A stretch of DNA of 64,000 bases from Streptomyces glaucescens (GTDB lineage: Bacteria > Actinomycetota > Actinomycetes > Streptomycetales > Streptomycetaceae), in the NCBI RefSeq assembly GCF_000761215.1, contig NZ_CP009438.1, forward strand, positions 1,706,501 through 1,770,500. The letters run 5' to 3'. Made by a program: the position numbers and the translations under genes. Shown here in pieces: positions 58,350-64,000 of the stretch. The notes under the pieces are model-generated. The model was not told the DNA's origin. It made no database searches and saw nothing but the letters and a program-made list of their open reading frames with translations. Every line of letters starts with the position of its first letter. The first letter of the stretch is position 1.

Positions 58350-59194
58350 CGGCCCGGCTCCGTACCGCGCGCGTAGCGCTTCTCGACGTAGTACTGGCCG
58401 ACGCCGAGCACCGAGGTGACGACGGTGTACCAGACGGTGGCCACCATCAGCAGCGGGATGACCTGGTACGTCTGGTGGTAGACGAGCTGGGTCGAGTACA
58501 GCAGGTCCTGGACGGCGATGACGCTGACGATGGAGGTGCCCTTGAGGGTGCCGATCAGCATGTTCCCGGCGGGCGGCACGATGGAGCGCATCGCCTGCGG
58601 CAGCACGATCCGCCACCAGCGGCGCCACCGGCTCAGCCCGAGCGCCTGCGCGGCCTCGATCTGCCCGCCGCCGACGGAGAGGATCCCGCCGCGCACCACC
58701 TCGGCGGCGTAGGCGGCCTCGTGCAGGGTCAGCCCGATGACGGCGACGGCGACCGGGCCGAGCAGGTCGACCGTCCGCACGCCGAGGATCTGCGGGTAGA
58801 GCGCCCCGATGTTGAACCACAGCAGCAGCTGCACCAGCATCGGGATCGACCGGAACAGCCAGACGTACCCCCAGCTGACGGCTCTGAGCACGGGGTTGGC
58901 GGAGAGCCGGGCCGCCGCGAGCAGCGCGCCCAGCGCGAAGCCGAGCGCCATCACCACGGCGGTCAGCCAGAGGGTGAGCCACAGTCCGCGCAGCACCGAG
59001 GCCGAGGTGAAGTAGTCGGCGACGACGCCCCACTGGAAGGCGTCGTTGCGCAGCACGGAGTCGACGGCGAGGCCGAGCAGGACCAGGACGACGGCCGCGG
59101 CCAGCCACTGGCCGTAGCGGCGTTGCGGGACGATGCGCGCGGCGTCCGCGGGGACGGGGGGCGCGGGGGCTTTGGCAAGGGTGTCGGAGGACAT
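58346..59194 (-). CDS. Amino-acid-type ABC transporter permease (HisM/GlnP family), orphan
   Basis: A 282-aa inner-membrane permease with five or six helices. The family EAA loop is QIEAAQALGLSRWRRWWRIV, and the N-terminal half has LRGLWLTLWLTAVVMALGFA. These permeases work as dimers with an ATPase and a binding protein for polar amino acids. Neither partner is encoded in the 10 kb around it. It is coupled to an FAD/NAD(P) protein. A leader-peptide-like ORF lies in the upstream gap on the other strand. Confidence 0.9.
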   Translation of the reverse strand: MSSDTLAKAPAPPVPADAARIVPQRRYGQWLAAAVVLVLLGLAVDSVLRNDAFQWGVVADYFTSASVLRGLWLTLWLTAVVMALGFALGALLAAARLSANPVLRAVSWGYVWLFRSIPMLVQLLLWFNIGALYPQILGVRTVDLLGPVAVAVIGLTLHEAAYAAEVVRGGILSVGGGQIEAAQALGLSRWRRWWRIVLPQAMRSIVPPAGNMLIGTLKGTSIVSVIAVQDLLYSTQLVYHQTYQVIPLLMVATVWYTVVTSVLGVGQYYVEKRYARGTEPGR

Positions 59195-59556
59195 GCGAAG
59201 GCTCCGTGGCTCGTGGAACACGGTGATGCCTTCACACGGGCGCCGAGAACGGCGTGGTCCGCGGCCGAGCCCCTCAGCACGGCCGCCGGTCGAGAGTACG
59301 GGCCCGGTCCGCCGGCCTGTCAAGGCCGTCCGGATGGTGAGCCGGGCGTCTCATTTCCCCGCACCGCGGTTGACGGGCCGTCGGAACTCCTGTTCCACTT
59401 GCCCCATGCATCCGCAGCAGTGGCTGGTCACGCGCTCCCACATCGACTTCGGTCGAGTGTGGTCCGCTTCCTGTTGAGCCGGCCCTCCGCGCCCTGCTGC
59501 TCCTTCTTCTCCTTCCTCGCCTTCACACGCGCCCCTCCCCTCGGCACGCCCGCGGC
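59195..59556. promoter_or_regulatory. 362-bp gap containing the leader peptide
   Basis: Besides the 23-aa frame, the gap contains TTGACGGGCCG (59371-59381), a possible -35 region for the plus-strand leader about 25 bp upstream of its ATG. It also holds the untranslated region of the ABC permease gene. From 59478 to 59556 I see nothing recognisable. Confidence 0.4.
59406..59477 (+). CDS. Putative cysteine-type leader peptide (23 aa)
   Basis: The 23-residue frame MHPQQWLVTRSHIDFGRVWS ends ASC-stop. The pattern Arg-x-His-Ile-Asp-x-x-Arg, then Ser-Ala-x-Cys at the very end, matches a known class of actinobacterial attenuator peptides found before sulfur and cysteine uptake operons. Family knowledge says that a terminal Cys codon couples translation to cysteine supply. 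No gene follows on the same strand: the next one (59557-60855) is on the minus strand. It therefore looks orphaned, and its expression is unproven. Confidence 0.62.
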   Translation: MHPQQWLVTRSHIDFGRVWSASC

Positions 59557-60855
59557 TCAGCAGCCGTCACAGGGGCAGCAGCAGTCACAGCTCGGGCAGT
59601 CGCAGTCGCGGCAGCAGCCCTCGCGCTTCTTGCGGGACCACGGTCCCTCGTACTCCTCCGCGCAGCACAGCTTGCAGGTGCAGCACAACAGCCAGAACAT
59701 CCCGCATCCGGCCCAGAACCCGCGCCGCCCCCGCGGCGGCTGGGGCGCGGCACCGCCTCCGGATCCGCCGAAGTCACCGCCGCCCCCGCCGTGGTGGCCG
59801 CCGTACCCGCCCGCGCCGCGCGCTCCGCCGCCGGCGTGCGGGTGGTGCGGGCCGCCCTGCTGCGGCGGCGTGCCGTAGGGCCCCGCCTGGTAGGGGTGCT
59901 GCGGCCGGCCGTACGGTCCGGGGTGCGGCTGCCCGTACGGTCCCGGCTGCTGCGGTGGCTGCCCGTACGGTCCCGGCTGGTGGGTCGCGCAGGCGGGCAC
60001 CGTGCCGAAGGCCCGGTCCACCGAGCGCCGCAGTTCGTGCACGAGCAGCAGATGGGCGAGCCGCCCGTCGGTGAACTCGACCTCGCGCAGCGCCAGCCGG
60101 ATGCCGTGCACGGCGTCGTCGGCGAGCCGGCGGGCCTCGGCGAGCGGGGTGCCGGTGGCGGTGAGCGGGTTCCAGGCGCCCGACGTGGCGTCAGCCGCCC
60201 GGTCCTCCACGGCGTCCAGCAGGTGCGCGAGCCGCCCGAAGAGCCGGCCGGCCTCGGCCAGCGGCGCGGCGTTGCCGGGACGCCCGGCGAGCAGCGCGGT
60301 GTGCGCGAACGCGGCGGCGGTGGCGGTCTCGGTGGGTTCGGTGACCGTCAGGATGGGGGTGCCCGGTCCGGCCAGCGCCTCGATGCCGGGCTGCCGGTCC
60401 ACGGCGTCGACCAGTACGGCGGTGTCGAAGCCGACGGCCGAGCCGGTGCGGGCGCCGGCGCGGTTCCAGCTCCCGGCGACCCGGCGGGCGGCGAGCGCCA
60501 CCGGGCGGCGGGCCAGCAGTCCGTCGCCGTCGGCGACGTGGTCGCGCACCTTGGCGGAGGCGAGCACCAGGGAGACGGCCGCGGCGAGCCGGGCGCCCTC
60601 GCCACGGGCCACGGACGCGGTGCGCATCCCGCGCAGCGGGCACGGGCCGGCCGTCCGCCGCCACCGGCCGCCCTCGCGCTCCCCCTGAGCCTCCGTCAGC
60701 ACCGAGACGAGCAGGCCGTCGTAGTTGGTCACCACCCGGGCGAGCTGGCCGTGGTCGGAGCGCAGCGCGAGGCACAGCCCGCACAGATGCGCCATCCACT
60801 CGGTCGTGAGCCGTTCACCGAGACGATGACTGCAAGGCCGGACTATTCCGAACAA
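59557..60855 (-). CDS. DUF5685 protein with Cys-rich C-terminus
   Basis: A 432-aa protein. I chose the TTG at 60855 because it gives the family's usual beginning MFGIVRPC and has GGGGGA upstream. Residues about 1-300 are the helical DUF5685 domain, with early Cys residues (RPCSHRL, HLCGLCLALRSDHG). A Gly/Pro/Tyr/Gln-rich linker with GPYGQPP-type repeats follows. The last 60 residues hold about 18 Cys (LLCCTCKLCCAEEY, CCRDCDCPSCDCCCPCDGC). The function is unknown. The Cys cluster suggests metal or Fe-S binding. Confidence 0.83.
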   Translation of the reverse strand: MFGIVRPCSHRLGERLTTEWMAHLCGLCLALRSDHGQLARVVTNYDGLLVSVLTEAQGEREGGRWRRTAGPCPLRGMRTASVARGEGARLAAAVSLVLASAKVRDHVADGDGLLARRPVALAARRVAGSWNRAGARTGSAVGFDTAVLVDAVDRQPGIEALAGPGTPILTVTEPTETATAAAFAHTALLAGRPGNAAPLAEAGRLFGRLAHLLDAVEDRAADATSGAWNPLTATGTPLAEARRLADDAVHGIRLALREVEFTDGRLAHLLLVHELRRSVDRAFGTVPACATHQPGPYGQPPQQPGPYGQPHPGPYGRPQHPYQAGPYGTPPQQGGPHHPHAGGGARGAGGYGGHHGGGGGDFGGSGGGAAPQPPRGRRGFWAGCGMFWLLCCTCKLCCAEEYEGPWSRKKREGCCRDCDCPSCDCCCPCDGC

Positions 60856-61147
60856 GACACTTCCCCCGTGGTCCGTACGACGCGATTTCGGCCGCATCGT
60901 ATCGGCCACTTCGTTCACCCGTACGCCCCGCCCGTCACCCGGACGCCGCGAAGAATCATATTTCACTCACAGTCAGCAGCCGCATGCGTCAGGACCCTTG
61001 GGGTATCCGGCCTCTCGACGGATTCGCTGTGCACCAGTACCGTCACAAACCCCCCGCACGGCGTCTATCCACTTGGCGCGACATCCGCATCATGGACGAC
61101 CATGGGGATGCGGAGAGGAAGAAAGACCGCTGTGAGAGGAGGCGTCC

Positions 61148-61585
61148 ATGGGATCGGTACGCAAGGCGAGTGCGTGGCTCGGCCTCGTCGACGACAACGA
61201 TGACGAGCGCTACTACGACGACGACACGTACGAGGGAAACGAGCCCGGGGACGCCTGGGTCACGGACCCGAGAGTGAAGGTGGCCTCGGACACCGCCGAG
61301 GAGAAGGGCCGCCGGATCGGCACGGTGACCCCGGACAGCTTCCGGGACGCGCGGGCCATCGGCGAGCTGTTCCGGGACGGCGTCCCGGTGATCATGAATC
61401 TGACGGCCATGGAGCCGGCCGACGCCAAGCGCGTCGTGGACTTCGCGGCCGGGCTCATCTTCGGGCTGCGCGGGTCGATCGAGCGGGTGTCCACCCGGGT
61501 GTTCCTGCTGACCCCCGCCCACACCGAGATCGTCAACGGCGACCCGGCCGCGCACCGCGCGGACGGCTTCTTCAACCAGAGCTGA
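61148..61585 (+). CDS. sflA: SepF-like cell-division protein (SflA/SflB type)
   Basis: A 145-aa protein with the SepF core. It has an N-terminal amphipathic start ([16 protein letters not shown]), an acidic Asp/Tyr-rich linker, and the C-terminal SepF domain (about 60-140). That domain contains [20 protein letters not shown] and [20 protein letters not shown]. Streptomyces has a true SepF in the division cluster and paralogues SflA and SflB that restrain FtsZ and DivIVA. No ftsZ or ylm genes surround this one, so it is a paralogue. The name sflA rests on remembered context. GAGGAGG precedes the ATG. Confidence 0.85.
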   Translation: MGSVRKASAWLGLVDDNDDERYYDDDTYEGNEPGDAWVTDPRVKVASDTAEEKGRRIGTVTPDSFRDARAIGELFRDGVPVIMNLTAMEPADAKRVVDFAAGLIFGLRGSIERVSTRVFLLTPAHTEIVNGDPAAHRADGFFNQS

Positions 61586-61612
61586 GGCGGGGCCGATCAC
61601 CGGCCCCGCCTC
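61584..61612. terminator. Perfect 12-bp hairpin between the sepF-like and ACAD genes
   Basis: GAGGCGGGGCCG (61584-61595) and CGGCCCCGCCTC (61601-61612) enclose a 5-nt loop. The stem starts inside the TGA stop of the sepF-like gene. It can also terminate the convergent acyl-CoA dehydrogenase transcript. A direct repeat of CTCCGCTCCCCGGCGGC follows. Confidence 0.85.
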
Positions 61613-61643
61613 CGCTCCCCGGCGGCCTCCGCTCCCCGGCGGC

Positions 61644-62828
61644 TTACCGGAACGCGTCCAGTCCGGTGAGCGCCTTGCCCAGCACCAGCTGGTGCATCTC
61701 GACGGTGCCCTCGTAGGTGAGCACCGATTCCAGGTTGGTCGCGTGCCGCATCACGGGATACTCCAGGGAGATCCCGTTGGCACCGAGGATCGTGCGGGCC
61801 GTGCGGCAGATGCCGATGGCCTCGCGGACGTTGTTGAGCTTGCCGAAGCTGACCTGCTCCGGACGCAGGCGGCCGGCGTCCATCCGCCGCCCCAGATGAT
61901 GGGCGAGCAGGATCCCCTTGTGCAGTTCGACCGCCATGTCGGCGAGCTTGGCCTGGGTGAGCTGGAAACCCCCGAGGGGCCGCCCGAACTGCTCCCGTGA
62001 CTTCGCGTACTCGACGGCGGTCTCGAAGCAGGTGCGCGCCGCGCCCATCGCGCCCCACACGATGCCGTAGCGGGCGTGCGAGAGGCAGCTCAGCGGGCCG
62101 CGCAGTCCGCTCACCCCGGGCAGCACGGCGCCGGCGGGCAGCCGCACGTCGTCCAGGACCAGCTCGCTGGTGACGCTGGCCCGCAGGGACCACTTGTGCT
62201 TGATCTCGGGCGCCGAGAAGCCGGGGGTGTCCGTGGGGACGGCGAAGCCGCGGATGCCCTCGTCGGTCTGCGCCCAGACGACGGCGACCCCGGCGACGGA
62301 ACCGTTGGTGATCCACATCTTGCGGCCGTTGAGCACCCAGTCGGTGCCGTCCTTCTTGGCGTACGTCCGCATGGCGGCGGGGTCGGAGCCGTGGTCCGGT
62401 TCGGTGAGCCCGAAGCAGCCGATGACCTCGCCCGCGGCCATCCGCGGCAGCCAGGTCAGCTTCTGCTCCTCGCTGCCGAAGCGGTGGATCGCGTACATGG
62501 CGAGGGAGCCCTGCACCGAGACCAGGGAGCGGATGCCGGAGTCGGCGGCCTCCAGTTCCAGGCAGGCCAGCCCGTACTGCACGGCGCTGGCCCCCGCGCA
62601 GCCGTACCCGTCCAGGGACATGCCGAGCGCGCCGATCGCGCCGAGTTCCCGGGCCAGCTCGCGGATCTGCGGCAGCTCGCCGCTCTCGTACCAGTCGGCG
62701 ACGTACGGCAGCACCCGGTCCGCAGCCCAGCCGCGCACGGTGTCGCGGACGGCCAGATCCTCCGGTTCGAGGAGGTCGTCCAGGCCGAGCGGGTCGGCGG
62801 GATCGAACGGCGGCAGCTTGGCGGACAT
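61644..62828 (-). CDS. Acyl-CoA dehydrogenase, glutaryl-CoA dehydrogenase-like
   Basis: A 394-aa (396 from the GTG at 62834, which is better spaced from GGAGGG) flavoprotein. It starts MSAKLPPFDPADPLGLDDLL and has the group-typical LELEAADSGIRSLVSVQGSL, GCFGLTEPDHGSDPAAMRTY and WKHKWSLRAS-like substrate region (IKHKWSLRAS). The catalytic Glu is in LTYEGTVEMHQL. The early GYGCAGASAV block matches glutaryl-CoA dehydrogenases (lysine/tryptophan degradation). A palindrome upstream of it links the gene to the suggested TetR regulon. Confidence 0.93.
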   Translation of the reverse strand: MSAKLPPFDPADPLGLDDLLEPEDLAVRDTVRGWAADRVLPYVADWYESGELPQIRELARELGAIGALGMSLDGYGCAGASAVQYGLACLELEAADSGIRSLVSVQGSLAMYAIHRFGSEEQKLTWLPRMAAGEVIGCFGLTEPDHGSDPAAMRTYAKKDGTDWVLNGRKMWITNGSVAGVAVVWAQTDEGIRGFAVPTDTPGFSAPEIKHKWSLRASVTSELVLDDVRLPAGAVLPGVSGLRGPLSCLSHARYGIVWGAMGAARTCFETAVEYAKSREQFGRPLGGFQLTQAKLADMAVELHKGILLAHHLGRRMDAGRLRPEQVSFGKLNNVREAIGICRTARTILGANGISLEYPVMRHATNLESVLTYEGTVEMHQLVLGKALTGLDAFR

Positions 62829-62873
62829 GGACACGGGCACCCTCCGGCGGCTCGTGAGCGGCGGCACCAGCTG

Positions 62874-62892
62874 TGACTAGCACCGCTAGTCT
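62874..62892. promoter_or_regulatory. 19-bp palindromic operator, copy 3
   Basis: TGACTAGCA-C-CGCTAGTCT has the same arm length and core ACTAGC-N3-GCTAGT as the sites at 1433 and 5592. It lies 40-46 bp upstream of the acyl-CoA dehydrogenase start, the spacing seen for copy 2. It is therefore a likely member of the same regulon. Confidence 0.7.
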
Positions 62893-62945
62893 CGGATTCA
62901 GGGCGACGCTACGACGCGCTCCTCCGTACGTCCAGCGTCAGCCGC

Positions 62946-64000
62946 TCAGACGGACACCCTGGACCCGGCCACGTCACGCGGCGCCGGCACCTCGGCCTTG
63001 CCGCCCTCCGGCTCGCAGTGCATCACCCTCGGCAGGCGCAGCGCCATGACCGCGCCGAGCAGCAGCAGTCCCGCGCTGACCAGCAGCGTCACATGCAGTC
63101 CGTGCACGAAGCAGTCCCGTGCGGCGCTGCGCAGGGCCGCGCCCGCATCGCCGCCGAGCCGGCCCGCCACGGCGTACGCCTCGCCCAGCGAGTGGCCCGC
63201 GGCGGCCGACGCCGACGCCGGCACCCCGGGCACCGAGGACAGGCCGGGCGCGTACGCCGCGTTCATCACGCTGCCGAGCAGGGCGATGCCGATGCCCGCG
63301 CCCAGCTGGTACGACGTCTCACCGATCGCCGCCGCCCCGCCGGCCTGCTCGGGCGGAGCCTCGCTCAGCATCGACTCGTACGCCCCGAAGAGGGTGGTCT
63401 CCAGGCCGAAGCCGAGCAGGACGAACCCGGTCAGCATCAGCGCGGCGTCGTCCTCGCGGCCCATCCCGGTCAGCAGCACCACCGCGCCCGCCGTCAGGCA
63501 GAAGCCGGACGCCACCATCCGGCGCGGCCCGAACCGGCGCAGCATCCGTGCCCCGAACAGGCCCGCCGCCATCGCCGCCACCGTCAGCGGCAGCAGCCGC
63601 AGCCCGGTCTGCAACGGGGAGAGGCCGAGGACGAGCTGGAGGTACTGCGCCGCGATCAGCTCCAGGCCGACCAGGGCGAGCATGGCCAGCACGATGCAGC
63701 CGACGGAGGTGCTGAACGCCGGCCGGGCGAACATCCTCAGCTCGACCAGCGGAAACGCCCGCCGCCGCTGCCGTCGCACGAACAGCGCCAGCAGGACGGC
63801 GCCGACGAGCAGGGGGAGCACGGTGAACGGGCCGGTCACGTCCTCCCCGCCGCCCAGCCGCTTCACCCCGAGCACGACGCCGAAGAGACCGGCCGCCGCC
63901 ATCAGCGCGCCGACCACGTCCCAGGGGCCCTTGCCGTCGCCCGTGGACTCGGGCAGCAGCAGGCGTCCCACCGGCAGGCTGACCAGCATCAGCGGGATGT
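62946..64000 (-). CDS. MFS drug:H+ antiporter, DHA2/EmrB-like (partial, N-terminus outside window)
   Basis: At least 350 C-terminal residues of a fourteen-helix type exporter. The visible part has DVVGALMAAAGLFGVVLGVK, VELRMFARPAFSTSVGCIVL, LGLSPLQTGLRLLPLTVAAM and GAAAIGETSYQLGAGIGIAL, which are signatures of the QacA/EmrB group. The first five or so helices are cut off by the window edge. It ends at 62946, downstream of the third operator in position, but its promoter lies outside the window. Confidence 0.9.
   Translation of the reverse strand, partial: IPLMLVSLPVGRLLLPESTGDGKGPWDVVGALMAAAGLFGVVLGVKRLGGGEDVTGPFTVLPLLVGAVLLALFVRRQRRRAFPLVELRMFARPAFSTSVGCIVLAMLALVGLELIAAQYLQLVLGLSPLQTGLRLLPLTVAAMAAGLFGARMLRRFGPRRMVASGFCLTAGAVVLLTGMGREDDAALMLTGFVLLGFGLETTLFGAYESMLSEAPPEQAGGAAAIGETSYQLGAGIGIALLGSVMNAAYAPGLSSVPGVPASASAAAGHSLGEAYAVAGRLGGDAGAALRSAARDCFVHGLHVTLLVSAGLLLLGAVMALRLPRVMHCEPEGGKAEVPAPRDVAGSRVSV

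Overview
The window reads as a chromosomal segment of a Streptomyces or very close relative. GC is well above 70%, third codon positions are almost all G or C, and GTG and TTG starts are common. The gene set is also typical: a SepF-like protein of the SflA/SflB type, secreted streptogrisin proteases, an AA10 monooxygenase with an LAxTG sortase signal, DnaE2 with a Y-family partner, and a homogentisate dioxygenase. From memory and unverified, the order of the TetR gene, hmgA, the ECF sigma operon, the GDSL esterase, the AA10 enzyme, the lipase, dnaE2 and the sflA-like gene resembles S. coelicolor around SCO1700-SCO1750. I saw no rRNA, tRNA, CRISPR array, integrase or intact insertion sequence.

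Region 1 (1-11.5 kb) is catabolic. It holds an acyl-CoA dehydrogenase divergent from a TetR gene, an ArsR-type regulator, an aldehyde/alcohol dehydrogenase pair, an MFS exporter, a CitMHS citrate carrier and a molybdopterin oxidoreductase. One 19-bp palindrome lies in front of the first acyl-CoA dehydrogenase, the aldehyde dehydrogenase and, 57 kb away, a second acyl-CoA dehydrogenase. This suggests a small TetR regulon. A 98-bp tandem repeat fills the gap at 5.8-6.3 kb.

Region 2 (11.5-18.7 kb) has a TetR regulator, a lipoprotein, hmgA with a GntR regulator, a lone type ISP specificity-domain protein, the scar of a deleted TetR/ABC exporter locus, and a CaiB-type CoA-transferase. A 151-bp element with perfect 13-bp terminal inverted repeats lies at 15.4 kb, and relatives lie at 37.5 and 52.4 kb.

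Region 3 (18.7-29.3 kb) has a SigK/RskA-type sigma/anti-sigma pair, divergent across a long stem-loop from a DUF4331-TPR-NicO metal transporter operon. It is followed by a Ser/Thr kinase frameshifted in its catalytic loop, a GDSL esterase and a subtilisin.

Region 4 (29.5-39 kb) is a compact exopolysaccharide-like operon: a membrane protein, an Acetyltransf_6 protein, two GT2 glycosyltransferases, a NodB deacetylase, and a flippase fused to a large membrane glycosyltransferase/polymerase-like half. A convergent GH39-like glycosidase follows. It is the best candidate here for an undescribed pathway.

Region 5 (39-52 kb) holds housekeeping and accessory genes (DUF5925 AAA ATPase, DUF72, YtrA-type GntR, GNATs, DUF402), a 45-aa protein, the anchored AA10 enzyme, a secreted lipase with a CRP-like upstream palindrome, and a dnaE2/Y-polymerase operon with a perfect-core SOS box.

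Region 6 (52-64 kb) has a 2H phosphoesterase, two streptogrisin-type proteases with strong terminators, a DUF1684 protein, and an orphan amino-acid-type ABC permease coupled to an FAD/NAD(P) protein. It also has an apparently orphaned cysteine-type leader peptide, a Cys-rich DUF5685 protein, the sflA-like gene, a glutaryl-CoA-dehydrogenase-like enzyme and a truncated MFS transporter.
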